Assembly (NCBI RefSeq): GCF_007859955.1 | Contig: NZ_SJPR01000006.1 | Span: 1 to 64,000, forward strand | From: Botrimarina colliarenosi | GTDB taxonomy: Bacteria > Planctomycetota > Planctomycetia > Pirellulales > Lacipirellulaceae | Direction: 5' to 3' | DNA length: 64,000 bases | Shown: piece after piece, positions 8,699-17,520 of the stretch | How the letters are laid out: each line of letters opens with the position of its first letter | Position numbering within the stretch: position 1 is the first letter of the stretch | Position numbers and translations under genes: made by a program | Notes under the pieces: model-generated | What the model was told of the DNA's origin: nothing | What the model saw: the letters and a program-made list of their open reading frames with translations, nothing else | Database searches by the model: none

Positions 8699-10177
8699 AT
8701 GTCATCCGGCACTACCAACGACGTTTTCCCCGCCAGTTTGATTGCAGCCGCCCTCCTTACTCTCCTAATAGGCGTTGCGCAGTTGATCGCGCAGGAGCCA
8801 GAGCGGTCGCCCGACACGCAGGCGGCAGTTGCCCCCGTGGTTAATAACGCCGACTCTGCGGCGATCGCCAGTGACGTTCAGGCGCCGATCTACGGATTAA
8901 CCCTCGAGAAACGTGACGGCGAGCAGCCCTATATCGCGGCGGTTGAACCATCGTCGCGACCCTGGAAGGCGGGCCTCCGGGAAGGCGATTATCTCGTGGC
9001 GATCAACGACGTCCGAGAAGTTCCCTACGAAGCCTTCCTTGAAGAGACGCGGAAGATCGCCGAATCGACTTACAAGGGCGATACGATCCGCGTCGTCTAC
9101 AAGCGTGGCGACCGCGAGCGAACCACCGAGTTGCCCGGCGCCGGTCGATCACCGAAGAGCCTGCGGAAGCTCCAGGAACGGTCGGAGGACGCGATTGACG
9201 AGAAGCTGTCGCCAGAACCTGAAGTGATGACGCCCGCCGACGGCCAGGCATCTGGCGCGAGCACCGAACAGGTTGAGGCGTATCTCGAACTCCTCCGTCA
9301 ATCGGAGCAGGGAGAGCTGAACGCCGACGACCAACGGCGTATGAACGAACTCGGTACAGTATTTCTCGGTTCCGGTTGGCTCGGCGGCCTCGGGTACGGC
9401 GGCGGATACGGCCAACCCGCGGGTAACGCAACGACGAACGGATCGCGGTGGTACCGTCCCGGCGAAGGGGGCACGCCGACGTCGCCCACCGAGGGATCTC
9501 CCAACGAGCGCGGTCAGCAGCTTCCTGGTAGCGGCATCGGCAACGCTCCCGGCGAAGGGGTCGCGGCGCCCGGCTCAGGAATCGGCGATGCAGCGACCAC
9601 TGGTCAGCAGCCTAACCCGCCCTTCGCAAGTCGTCTCGGCGCCGAAATGCAGCGGCTGCGCCAGATCCAGCAGAACGGCGGCCAACTCAACCCGGCACAG
9701 ACGCGCCGGCTCGGCGCGTTGGAGCAACTGTCGTCCTTCACAGCCGCCACGAACAACACCAGTCAGAACAGCGCCGTCGGTTCGGGCGGGCAGCTCTCAC
9801 CGACACAACTGCAATCGCTGCAGCGGGCGGCTCAGTCGGGCAATCTCAATGGGGCTCAACAACAACAGCTCCTGCAGTTGCAACGGCAGCAGTTCATGTC
9901 GGCGGCGGCCGCATCGGGTCCCGGCGCCAACCGCAATCTGCCCAACGGCGGGGCCGCGGCTGGAACGGCGTTTGGCGGCAACCGTAACCTGCCGGCCGGC
10001 CAGCCCAACGCAGGCGCCGCGACGGGTGGCGTCGGGACAGGCGGCGCCGGCGTCGGGACGGGAATCGGCTCCGGGGGAGCGGGCGCCGGGTCCGGCATTG
10101 GCGGCGGAGGCGCCGGGGCGGGTGCTAGCGGCGGGGCGGGCGCCGGGGGAAGCGGGGCGGGCTCTGGCAACAATTGA
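8699..10177 (+). CDS. Secreted PDZ-domain protein with Gly/Ala-rich C-terminus
   Basis: A 492-residue protein with AAAGGA ten bases before its ATG. A signal anchor (about 12-32) is followed by a PDZ domain (about 62-150: YGLTLEKRDGEQPYIAAVE, WKAGLREGDYLVAIND). A charged linker comes next, then low-complexity Gln-rich and Gly-Ala-rich stretches from about residue 230 that end as repeated GAG/GSG units. There is no protease domain, so PDZ probably serves as a peptide-binding or scaffolding unit in the cell envelope. The Gly-rich tail resembles structural wall proteins. The family is unknown. Confidence 0.75.
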   Translation: MSSGTTNDVFPASLIAAALLTLLIGVAQLIAQEPERSPDTQAAVAPVVNNADSAAIASDVQAPIYGLTLEKRDGEQPYIAAVEPSSRPWKAGLREGDYLVAINDVREVPYEAFLEETRKIAESTYKGDTIRVVYKRGDRERTTELPGAGRSPKSLRKLQERSEDAIDEKLSPEPEVMTPADGQASGASTEQVEAYLELLRQSEQGELNADDQRRMNELGTVFLGSGWLGGLGYGGGYGQPAGNATTNGSRWYRPGEGGTPTSPTEGSPNERGQQLPGSGIGNAPGEGVAAPGSGIGDAATTGQQPNPPFASRLGAEMQRLRQIQQNGGQLNPAQTRRLGALEQLSSFTAATNNTSQNSAVGSGGQLSPTQLQSLQRAAQSGNLNGAQQQQLLQLQRQQFMSAAAASGPGANRNLPNGGAAAGTAFGGNRNLPAGQPNAGAATGGVGTGGAGVGTGIGSGGAGAGSGIGGGGAGAGASGGAGAGGSGAGSGNN

Positions 10178-10363
10178 GCCCGAGAATCGCGCCATCCTCC
10201 CCCCTGAACCCCCCGAAAACGGACGATTCTTGCTTTTCTGCCATTTACTTGGAGGGATTTGGCCTTGAAGTCGCTACTCTCAGGCCTTGCACGGGATGGC
10301 AGTCGGGCTCAGTTGGCCCGGGAAGCGCCGCCCACCTTTTTTAAGATCACGAGATAAGTAGTA

Positions 10364-10561
10364 ATGGCTGAAGGCACGATCAAGCGGTTGACTGACAAGG
10401 GTTTCGGTTTCATCGACACCGGCACCGGCAACGACATGTTCTTCCACCACTCGAGCGTTGAGGGTGTCGCCTACGACGACCTCCGCGAGGGTCAGAAGGT
10501 TTCCTACGAGGCCGGCCAAGGCCCGAAGGGACCCCGCGCTGAGCACGTCCGCGTTCTCTGA
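10364..10561 (+). CDS. Cold-shock domain protein
   Basis: A 65-residue single cold-shock domain. The RNP1 motif (KGFGFID, residues 12-18) and RNP2-like motif (DMFFHHSSV, residues 24-32) carry the aromatic residues that bind single-stranded nucleic acid. The ending GQKVSYEAGQGPKGPRAEHV matches the family. It acts as an RNA chaperone. The domain is closely similar to the second cold-shock gene at 63701-63895. A leader of over 180 bases precedes it, as is usual for cold-shock mRNAs, and a strong terminator follows 28 bases after the stop. Confidence 0.9.
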   Translation: MAEGTIKRLTDKGFGFIDTGTGNDMFFHHSSVEGVAYDDLREGQKVSYEAGQGPKGPRAEHVRVL

Positions 10562-10588
10562 GCCCGGATAGCTAAGACACGAACGACT

Positions 10589-10626
10589 GCCGCTTCCGAC
10601 CCTCGGGTCGGGAGCGGCTTTTATTT
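10589..10626 (+). terminator. Rho-independent terminator after the cold-shock gene
   Basis: A 14-base-pair stem (10589-10602 with 10605-10618, one U-G pair, two-base loop) is followed by TTTTATTTT. It ends the cold-shock transcript and is one of the clearest terminators in the window. Confidence 0.9.
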
Positions 10627-10786
10627 TGCGCCGAAGCCGATCGCAATCCAAAGCAGCGCTGGTCTTGCTCGATCGTGCGGGCATTCCCATTGCGCCCCTT
10701 GAGAGGGACTTGCGAGGGAGTCGCTACTTAATCCTCCTCCCCGACTCTCCCCATCAAGTGGAGGGGGATTTCTTGTCGAATCGCAA

Positions 10787-11575
10787 TTACAGATTGCGCT
10801 CCGTCTTACTCGATTCGACGACGTCGCCGCAGTGCGGCCAGACACGCTGCAACAACTCGGGGAGCCGCGTCCAGTGCGCGACGTGGGCCACCTCCGGGCA
10901 GGTGATGTTCACCAGCTTCTCTTCGCCGTCAATCACGACCGGCGCCATGGGCCGGCTGCCGACGCGGCGCCGCACGTCGGGCGTCATTCGCAGAATGCGA
11001 TCCCTCGGCGAATAAGCGTTGTAGAGTTTGCCGCGTAGCTGACGGACGCACCGCTCCCAGTCCTCGGCGTTGAGGTCCGCGGCGCCGGCGAGGAGCACCA
11101 CGTCGTCGATCGTCAAGTCGGCCGAGTGGGCGTGCGCCAGCGCGTGGTGGATGACCCGCGCCCCGAGCGAGTGCCCGATGAAATTGACCGGACGCCCTTC
11201 GGCGATCTCGGCCACCAAGGCCGGGAGGCGCCGGCCAACGACCTCGGCCTTCCGTTCCATGACCTTGAACTGGGCGGCCTCGTGCAGGCCGATGACGCCG
11301 GCGTCGACCAGCAGCGCCCACGGCGTAAGCGCGTAGCGGAAGCGGGTCGCCTTGTAGGCGGCCCGCAGTCCGGCGACGGTCGCCGAGTCGCTCCAGCGGC
11401 CCGCCATCCAGCGGAGCAGGTAGCTCTCGCCCGCAACGCCGGTCTGCTGGACACGGAGTCGCGCCGCCTCGACGTCGGCGGGCGACACCATCGAGCGGTA
11501 GCCGTGCACAAAGATGTTGACGCGTGGCGCCCCGGCTTGGCTGGGATCGACGGCGATCAACGAGGCGGCGGGCAC
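10787..11575 (-). CDS. Alpha/beta hydrolase, DUF726/DUF900-like
   Basis: A 262-residue protein with an alpha/beta-hydrolase core. NIFVHGYRSM (about 20-29) supplies the oxyanion region, and FIGHSLGARVIHHAL (about 132-146) carries the nucleophile Ser in GHSLG. LLAGAADLN follows, and a His in CPEVAHVAHW is the likely third catalytic residue. The combination of HSLGARV and AGAA resembles DUF726 (TMCO4-like) and DUF900 hydrolases. Substrate unknown, probably cytoplasmic. It starts at GTG 11575. No operon partner is evident. Confidence 0.7.
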   Translation of the reverse strand: MPAASLIAVDPSQAGAPRVNIFVHGYRSMVSPADVEAARLRVQQTGVAGESYLLRWMAGRWSDSATVAGLRAAYKATRFRYALTPWALLVDAGVIGLHEAAQFKVMERKAEVVGRRLPALVAEIAEGRPVNFIGHSLGARVIHHALAHAHSADLTIDDVVLLAGAADLNAEDWERCVRQLRGKLYNAYSPRDRILRMTPDVRRRVGSRPMAPVVIDGEEKLVNITCPEVAHVAHWTRLPELLQRVWPHCGDVVESSKTERNL

Positions 11576-11719
11576 CCAACAATCATAGTGGGCATCGCTG
11601 CCTAACTACAGATGAAGAGCGACCACGTGATGTAGGCGGATTCTTGCCCATTGCAAGTCATCCGCGATGTTCCGCTTAATCCACGATGATCCGCGTCCCG
11701 CTTTTCGGCGAGGGGATTT

Positions 11720-11840
11720 GAACCACGACGGGCACGAAGGACACGACGGTCAACAACTGGGACCGGCTCTTTACGGAGCAATCGATGAATGGCGAGGCCA
11801 CGTCGGGCGGGCCGTCGTGCTCGTCGTGTCCGTCGTGGTG
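11720..11840. repeat. Inverted repeat pair downstream of the halogenase-like gene
   Basis: Arms at about 11720-11748 and 11811-11840 share 24 of 29 positions when one is reversed; both are built of CACGACGG/CACGAAGG words. The 11576-11864 spacer contains no gene. It follows the stop of the flavoprotein gene at 11865 on the minus strand and may act as a terminator or mRNA stabiliser. Confidence 0.5.
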
Positions 11841-11864
11841 AATCGCTTGTCCGTGGGCCGTGGA

Positions 11865-13139
11865 TTACGCCATCGCCGCGACCGGCTCGTCGTCATCCAT
11901 TGCGTCCATCGCCTTCGCACGCTCTAGCCAGGGGTCGAGGTCGGCGAAGAGGGCCGGCATTTCGGGGCTGAACATCTTGCCCACCAGCAGGTCCGTCAGC
12001 GGGCCGGCGTGTTGCGGGTGCTCTTGGACGAACTTGCCGACGCGGAACGAGCCCGAGTAGAAGGCGTTCACCAGTTTGCGGACCCACTTGGTCCCTTCGG
12101 CAAACGTCGGCGCCCAGGCGCCGAGCCGCTCGGCCGAACAGTCGTCCGCGCGGAGGGCGTCGACGACGCACTCGCTCGCCATGTCGGCCGACTTCATCGC
12201 GAAGTAAACGCCCGACGAGTAGACCGGGTCGATGAAGCCCCAGGCGTCGCCGACCAGCGTCCAGCCCGGGCCGGCCGCTTGCTTGGTCGTGTACGAAAAC
12301 TCTTTGGCGACGGCCAGGTCGTCCATCGCCTCGGCGCCGGTGAGATACTCGGTCACGCCGGGGCAGTTGCTGAGCTCCTGGTCGAAGACCTCGGCCGGGG
12401 TGCCGCGACCCTTCAGCAGGTAGTCGCTGTCGCCGACGCAACCGACGCTGACGATGTCGTTGAATTGCGGGATGTACCAGAACCAGCACTTCTGGTCGCG
12501 GGTGTGCGAGATGATGGTTTTGACGCCGCCGCCCGACTCGTCACGTTCGCCGCCGCGGTAGTGGCGCCAGATGCCCGCCTTCTTGAGGTCGGGGTTCATC
12601 TGCTTGAGGCCTAGCCGGTTGGCGATCAAAGACGACTGGCCTGTCGCGTCGACAACAACCCGGCTCGAGACCGTCCGCTCGCCGTCTGCCGCCTTCAGCC
12701 GCACGCCGGTCGCGCGGTCGCCGTCGAAGAGCACCTCGAGCACGCGCGTTCGCTGCACGCACTCGGCGCCTTTCTCAGTGGCGTTGTCGAACAGCATCTG
12801 ATCGAAGTCGGCCCGCTCGACGTGCCAGGTTTCGCTCGAGGGGTGATCGAAGTGGCTGCGGAAGAAGAACGGCTTCGACTCGCGGCCGCTGGCGTCGACG
12901 AACTGCACGCCGACCTTCTTGGCGTAGCGGCTCGCCTCGAGCTTCGGCAGCACACCGAGCTTCTCGAACGTCCAGTAGCTCTCGGGCATCAGCGACTCGC
13001 CGACATGCTCGCGCGGCAGCTGTTCGCGTTCGACGAGCAGGGTTGAGAAGCCTTCCTTCGCCACCAGAGCCGCGGCCGCGCAACCGGCGGGGCCCGCGCC
13101 AAGGACGACGCAGTCGTACGAGTCTTTCTTTGGGCTCAT
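11865..13139 (-). CDS. FAD-dependent halogenase-like oxidoreductase
   Basis: A 424-residue flavoprotein. GAGPAG (about 14-19) is the FAD dinucleotide fold. VGESLMPE (about 47-54), the WFWYIP block (about 219-224) and FIDPVYSSGVYFA (about 302-314) match the two fingerprints of flavin-dependent halogenases, WxWxIP and FxDPxxSSG. These enzymes use reduced FAD and oxygen to make HOCl and halogenate aromatic or carrier-bound substrates. The same fold also covers geranylgeranyl-reductase-like enzymes, so activity is not assured. The start is the ATG at 13139; a GTG twelve bases upstream is possible. The gene lies behind a chorismate-lyase-like gene, hinting at an aromatic substrate. Confidence 0.7.
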   Translation of the reverse strand: MSPKKDSYDCVVLGAGPAGCAAAALVAKEGFSTLLVEREQLPREHVGESLMPESYWTFEKLGVLPKLEASRYAKKVGVQFVDASGRESKPFFFRSHFDHPSSETWHVERADFDQMLFDNATEKGAECVQRTRVLEVLFDGDRATGVRLKAADGERTVSSRVVVDATGQSSLIANRLGLKQMNPDLKKAGIWRHYRGGERDESGGGVKTIISHTRDQKCWFWYIPQFNDIVSVGCVGDSDYLLKGRGTPAEVFDQELSNCPGVTEYLTGAEAMDDLAVAKEFSYTTKQAAGPGWTLVGDAWGFIDPVYSSGVYFAMKSADMASECVVDALRADDCSAERLGAWAPTFAEGTKWVRKLVNAFYSGSFRVGKFVQEHPQHAGPLTDLLVGKMFSPEMPALFADLDPWLERAKAMDAMDDDEPVAAMA

Positions 13140-13145
13140 TGCTTG

Positions 13146-13224
13146 AACCACAAAGGAACGAAGGAACTAGGGAAGAGTCGATACTTCGCTTCCAATTCCT
13201 TCGTTCCCTTGTTCCTTCGTGGTT
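13146..13224. repeat. Inverted repeat pair of AAGGAAC words
   Basis: A left arm (13146-13167) and right arm (13198-13224) are imperfect inverted copies made of AACCAC, AAAGGAAC and GAAGGAAC words. The pair fills the spacer between the halogenase-like and chorismate-lyase-like genes and includes the region where the former's ribosome-binding site should lie. Together the arms could form a hairpin with a 30-base loop. Confidence 0.6.
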
Positions 13225-13233
13225 AGTAAGTCT

Positions 13234-13785
13234 TTAGGGGCGGACGATTTCTAGGAGTTCGACGGCGGGGCGGCCCTCTACTAGTATCCGTGCGGAGCGG
13301 CCGTAGATCACCGTTCCGGGGGCGATAGCGAGTTCTTTTGCCAGCATCGGCCCGGCGGCGATCCGCCAGAGGGCCAGCAGTTCCACCTCCCGTAACAGGT
13401 TGCTCCGTATGAGGATACGCCCGAGCGGCGTTTCGCCCAGTTCGACGGCTTGTCGGACCCTCTCAGGGAGGCCCGTCAGGTCGATCCGCATGATGCCCGA
13501 CTGGACGACCCGCCCGTCGCTCCGGCGTGCGAGCAGGCTGTGGCGGGCGTAGCGGTCCGGCTCGCGGACTTCCCCAGCGACAGCCACATCGACCAGCGAC
13601 TCGTGCCACGCCTCGAGCGTGACCGTCATGTGCCCCGAATGGGCCAGCAGCGTCAGATAGTCCGCCGGCAGGTCATCGGCGCCGACCGGTCGCAGGTCGC
13701 CTAGCTCCGCGGGGGGGGCGAAGAACGCCGCCGCCAAGGTGGCGACATCATCGGCGTGGGTGGCGCTCTCGGCGGCGGAGATCAT
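13234..13785 (-). CDS. Chorismate lyase-like protein (UbiC/DUF98 fold)
   Basis: A 183-residue protein. The central YARHSLLARRSDGRVVQSG block (about 90-108), followed by LGETPLGRILIR and a WRI segment, resembles the chorismate-lyase/UTRA-like fold, in which an Arg from this region binds the carboxylate of chorismate or its product. UbiC enzymes release 4-hydroxybenzoate and pyruvate. Similarity is by motif only, and the active-site residues cannot be confirmed. It starts four bases after the trmB stop and precedes the halogenase-like gene, so all three could share one transcript. Confidence 0.45.
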   Translation of the reverse strand: MISAAESATHADDVATLAAAFFAPPAELGDLRPVGADDLPADYLTLLAHSGHMTVTLEAWHESLVDVAVAGEVREPDRYARHSLLARRSDGRVVQSGIMRIDLTGLPERVRQAVELGETPLGRILIRSNLLREVELLALWRIAAGPMLAKELAIAPGTVIYGRSARILVEGRPAVELLEIVRP

Positions 13786-13788
13786 GGC

Positions 13789-14454
13789 TCAGATCTTCTT
13801 GAATTCCGACCGGTACACCGGCTCCCCATTCTGCCGGGTGCGGCGCTCGAAGTGCGTCAGGTAGTCGAGGTCGTGTTCGCTGGGGGCGGGCTCTGGCACC
13901 GGGTGCGGTCCGTCGAGCGGCAGCGGCGTCGGCTGGGCGCGGAGCTCGTCGATCAATTCGAGCGTCGTCAGATAATACTCCTGGACGTCGGTCCAGAAGT
14001 GCAACACCCCCCCGGGCCGCAGCGTGCGCCCGACGTCGGTAAGGAACGCTTCGTTGAGGACACGTCGTCTCCGGTGGCGCGCCTTCCACCACGGGTCGGG
14101 GAAATAGACGTGCACCGCTTCGAGCGACGCGTCGGGGATCAGCTCGCGGAAGACCCGCAGCCCGTCGCCCGCGACCACAACGCCGTTGGTGCGGCCGTCG
14201 CGAATCAGGTTGGCGGCGGCGTAGCGGGCGTACTTATAGGCGATCTCGATCCCGACGAAGTTGTGCTCGGGACGCCAACTCGTCGCTTGGCGCAGGAACA
14301 ACCCCTTGCCGCTGCCGATCTCAATCTCGAGCGGCCGGTCAACGTCAAACAAGCTGGCGGCGTTCTCCCACGGATTGGGGAGTTCGTCGAACTCCAGCAG
14401 CTTGCCGGTGAGGTCGAGCCCTTGATGGATGTTGCGTACGGCGCGGCGGCCCAT
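13789..14454 (-). CDS. trmB: tRNA (guanine-N7-)-methyltransferase TrmB
   Basis: A 221-residue methyltransferase. LEIEIGSGKGLFL (about 43-55) is the SAM-binding motif I; VGIEIAYKYARYAA follows, and VHVYFPDPWWKARHRRRR (about 113-130) is the TrmB catalytic signature. It methylates G46 in the variable loop of tRNAs. The ending (HFERRTRQNGEPVYRSEFKK) is typical. The ATG at 14454 (MGRRAVRN) is the likely start; an in-frame TTG nine bases upstream runs into a repeat. Confidence 0.92.
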   Translation of the reverse strand: MGRRAVRNIHQGLDLTGKLLEFDELPNPWENAASLFDVDRPLEIEIGSGKGLFLRQATSWRPEHNFVGIEIAYKYARYAAANLIRDGRTNGVVVAGDGLRVFRELIPDASLEAVHVYFPDPWWKARHRRRRVLNEAFLTDVGRTLRPGGVLHFWTDVQEYYLTTLELIDELRAQPTPLPLDGPHPVPEPAPSEHDLDYLTHFERRTRQNGEPVYRSEFKKI

Positions 14455-14462
14455 AGAGATCA

Positions 14463-14550
<88 letters not shown>

Positions 14551-14551
<1 letters not shown>

Positions 14552-15333
14552 CAGAATTCAAACATCTCGCGGGATTCGGTCCGCCAGTCTTTGTCGGGCG
14601 GGTGGGCGCCGACGGTCAGCAGGGGCATCAGCACCACGCCGGCGACGAAGCCGCCGATGTGGGCCCAGAAGGCGACCGAAGCCTCGATGTCGGCTGGGGC
14701 GCCGAGGCCTTGCACGCCGGCGATGGTCTGGAGCAAGAACCAAGCGCCCAGCACCAAGAGCGCCGGCAGGTCGAACAGGAACGGGAAGCCGACAAAAATG
14801 AGGGTCCGCACCTTCGCGCCGGGGAACGTGACGGCGTATGCCCCCAGCACCGCGGCGACAGCGCCCGACGCGCCGATCACCGGTTGGGTGCTCATCGGGG
14901 CGATCGCCCAGTGGGCGAGCACCGCCAGCAAGCCCCCAACGATGTAGAAGAACGGGTAAACGAACCGCCCGAGCCGGTCCTCGACGTTATCGCCGAAGAC
15001 CCACAGCATCCACATGTTGGAGATCAGGTGGAGCCAGCCGCCGTGCAAGAACATCATCGAAATCAGCGTCGGATAGACCTCTTCCGCTTTGGTCGAGAGC
15101 TGCACGACCATCACCTGCTTGTCGTTCAGCTTCTGTTGGGCGATCACCGGCTGCGGGTCGTTGAGCCGCGTCAGCCGTTGCGGGACGAAGCCCCGTTCGT
15201 ATACCGTCTTGGCGAAGCCGCCGGGGCCTTGCTGGGTCGAGACCCAGAAGCAGATCACGTTGGCGAGGATCAAGACCAGCGTGACGATCGGCGTCCGCGC
15301 GTGCGGATTGCGGTCGTAGAGGGGGAACAGCAT
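14551..15333 (-). CDS. Rhomboid family intramembrane serine protease
   Basis: A 260-residue membrane protein with six to seven helices. FLHGGWLHLISNMWMLW (about 96-111) is the rhomboid L1/TM2 motif. GASGA (Ser156) carries the nucleophile and AHIGGF (His225) the catalytic base, so it should be active. Rhomboids cleave substrates within the membrane. A loop insertion at about 40-85 before HGGWLH is longer than in GlpG and fits the planctomycete subgroup. ATG at 15333. Confidence 0.9.
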
Positions 15334-15441
15334 CGGCGCTTGGGCGGCTAGGAGCGGGCAGGGGGCTCACTCGGGCGGGGCACGCCCCTCATGCTAACCG
15401 CTCGCGAGCGGCGTGGCGTCCCGTTCCGGCGGCGGGACGCA

Positions 15442-15987
15442 TCAAGTGGTCGAGCCACCCAGCCTTGTCGAGCCACCCAGCCCCGAGGCGCGGAGCGCCT
15501 CGACCGGGATCGGCACGCCAATCAGCTGCCCTTCGCAGACGATCCCGCTCCCGACAAAGCACTGGAAGCGGGCGCGGATCATCCGGCCGCGACGGACCTG
15601 GATCATCTGGTTGATGATGACGAGCCGGTCACCCGGGACCACCGTGCCGCGGAAGCGGACCTCGTCGAGGCCGCCGAAGCCGACCATCTCGCAGCCCAAC
15701 AGGTCGTTCCGCTGGACGAAGAACGACGCCAACTGGGCGGCCGCTTCGCACATGATGACGCCCGGCATCAGCGGCAGGCCCGGCATGTGGCCGCTGACCC
15801 AGAACTCGCCGTCGGTGACGTCTCGATAGCCCGCGACCGTGTTGGTCTCGAGGTTCTCGTAGACGACGGCGGTGAGCTGTTCGATCGCGTCCCGCTGGGG
15901 GATCAGCTTGCGAATATCCTCGAGGCGCGCAAGAGGACGCTCGAAATCGAGCGTCAGCGGGTCGAGTATCGGGTCCTTGGCCGACAA
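15442..15987 (-). CDS. FabZ-like 3-hydroxyacyl-ACP dehydratase
   Basis: A 181-residue hotdog-fold protein. GHMPGLPLMPGVIMCEAAAQ (about 67-86) is the FabZ active-site helix with the catalytic His in GHMPG and Glu in CEAAAQ. FabZ removes water from 3-hydroxyacyl-ACP in fatty-acid elongation. The N-terminus is longer than in typical FabZ (about 145 residues), and the last residues (GGSTRLGGSTT) come from an 18-base repeat, so the tail is probably not functional. It starts at TTG 15987 with GGAGG seven bases upstream. It could serve primary lipid synthesis or a secondary pathway; another fabZ elsewhere cannot be excluded. Confidence 0.82.
   Translation of the reverse strand: MSAKDPILDPLTLDFERPLARLEDIRKLIPQRDAIEQLTAVVYENLETNTVAGYRDVTDGEFWVSGHMPGLPLMPGVIMCEAAAQLASFFVQRNDLLGCEMVGFGGLDEVRFRGTVVPGDRLVIINQMIQVRRGRMIRARFQCFVGSGIVCEGQLIGVPIPVEALRASGLGGSTRLGGSTT
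15449..15482. repeat. 18-base direct repeat forming the FabZ-like C-terminus
   Basis: GTCGAGCCACCCAGCC occurs at 15449-15464 and again at 15467-15482. On the minus strand it encodes the two LGGST units that end the dehydratase. The second unit is nearest the gene body, so the repeats appear to have been added at the 3' end. Confidence 0.7.
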
Positions 15988-16046
15988 GGCGGGCCTCCGA
16001 TCCGAGGGGACACGGTGCGTACGAGCAAGACCAGCGGCCGGGCCGA

Positions 16047-16145
16047 TTAGGTCTTTACCTTATGACGGCGCGACTTGCGGGGACGGCTGCACGCCGGGCG
16101 GGCGCCGTGGTTGGCTTTCTTGACTCGGCGACCTGGTTTGGCCAT
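16047..16145 (-). CDS. Small basic protein, 32 residues
   Basis: The reverse strand encodes a 32-residue peptide starting MAKPGRRVKKANHGARP and ending RRHKVKT, with AAGGA about eight bases before the ATG. Almost half the residues are Lys, Arg or His, with one Cys. The composition and MAKPxRxVKKANHG start look like a conserved short basic protein of planctomycetes, possibly ribosome- or nucleic-acid-associated. I do not know its function. It stands alone between the dehydratase and the TraB-like gene. Confidence 0.7.
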   Translation of the reverse strand: MAKPGRRVKKANHGARPACSRPRKSRRHKVKT

Positions 16146-16288
16146 CGGAGGTTCCTTGACTGCTTAAATTGGTTGCCCGGTAGGCACGGAGAGCCTGCGA
16201 GACACGGATAGCAAGCCCCGCAATCTAACAGACAAAATCGCGGAGGGCGAGACCTCCCCAGGCCAGTGGCTGGGCGGCTCGCCGATTC

Positions 16289-17227
16289 TTATTCGGTCAG
16301 GTCCCAGGCGGTGAGCCACTCTTTGCCCGTTTGCCGCAGGTGGAACCGCTCGCGGAGCCTTTTTTCCATATCGACCAAGTGCCCAGCGCCGTAGAAAACG
16401 GCGATTGTCCGCTTACCGGCTGCGATCTCCTTGGCCAGGACGTCCATCGCGGTGCGGTTCCGCTCGTGGATAAGCGTGGTCCCTTTCTCGCCGCCGAAAC
16501 TGGTGAGCAGGCCTTCGAGCTGCGTCAGCTGGCCCGCCATAGCCATCTTCATCCGCCGAGGGCGGTCGTTGGAGAACATCGCACGCATCAGGTCGAACTC
16601 GGCCGACTCGCCTTTCTGGGCCGCCTTGGTCTGTTCGGCGATCCCCTGACCGACCATCCGGAAATAGAGTTTGAGGATCCCCTCGTCGCGGGCTTCCATC
16701 GTCGCGAATAACTGCTCGGGCGACATGTCGGCGTGGACGAAGTTCGGCCGTGTGTAGTCGACGATTTCGAGCTGGTGTTCGAGGGCCAAGAGCCCCTTCA
16801 TGCCGTTCTGCATCGCCCCCAGCGGGTTGTCGCTGCCGACCCGGCCCCCCCGGGGGACCACCGTCCCTTGCGGGGCGACCAGCTCATAGAGCACGGCGTC
16901 GTAGCCGCTGAAACGCCGGTTGAGCTCCTGGTAGTAGTCGTGATCGCCGACGTGGATCGCCCCCACCAGATCGACCCGCACTGGCGCCGACGCCCCCGGC
17001 GGGGTCCCTTCGTAGCGGCCGATGGCGGTCTGCAGGTTGGTGACCTGGCCGGAGTCGTCCCGTTGGGAACGGACCCACTCCTCGTCGGCCAGGCCCGCCT
17101 CGAGCGGCTTGGCAGGGAGGGCGGCCGCGGGGCTCGGCCGCTGGGCCGATGCGGACGCCGCCAGCGCCAGCACCGCCAGCGGCGTCGTTACGGCGATTAT
17201 TTGAAGGCCTCGGCGTTCGATTCGCAC
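16289..17227 (-). CDS. Secreted TraB/GumN-like protein
   Basis: A 312-residue protein with a signal peptide (about 1-28, ending ASASA). VDLVGAIHVGDHDYYQELNRRFSGYDAVLYELV (spread over about 84-116) is the GX-H/ELV pattern of the TraB/TIKI/GumN superfamily, in which the His and Glu are putative metal ligands. NRTAMDVLAKEI and IAVFYGAGHLVDMEKRL near the C-terminus also match. Relatives include metal-dependent proteases (TIKI), but bacterial activity is unproved. It starts at GTG 17227 with AGAGG upstream. Confidence 0.8.
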   Translation of the reverse strand: MRIERRGLQIIAVTTPLAVLALAASASAQRPSPAAALPAKPLEAGLADEEWVRSQRDDSGQVTNLQTAIGRYEGTPPGASAPVRVDLVGAIHVGDHDYYQELNRRFSGYDAVLYELVAPQGTVVPRGGRVGSDNPLGAMQNGMKGLLALEHQLEIVDYTRPNFVHADMSPEQLFATMEARDEGILKLYFRMVGQGIAEQTKAAQKGESAEFDLMRAMFSNDRPRRMKMAMAGQLTQLEGLLTSFGGEKGTTLIHERNRTAMDVLAKEIAAGKRTIAVFYGAGHLVDMEKRLRERFHLRQTGKEWLTAWDLTE

Positions 17228-17520
17228 AGCAAACCTCTGGTTCGTGCTAGCGGAGCGGGAGCTCCCTCTGTTTCTACCACTCTACGCGGTAGTGGCGGAA
17301 AAAACGCGGTCGGTCTTTGATCGCTCGCCCCAGAGAGCGGGGGGCTTGGCTGTCGGTAGGACCGAAAAAACCGGCAAGGTTTGCCACTGCTCCTCAACTG
17401 TTGCGACCGGCCTCACCGATACGAATAGCACAGAAAGAACCGGGAGCCGCCGCGTAAGCGACGTGCGCCTGCCCTTTTCGCGACTTAATCCGAGCGAAAT
17501 AGCCCGTGCTGAGGAAGCCG

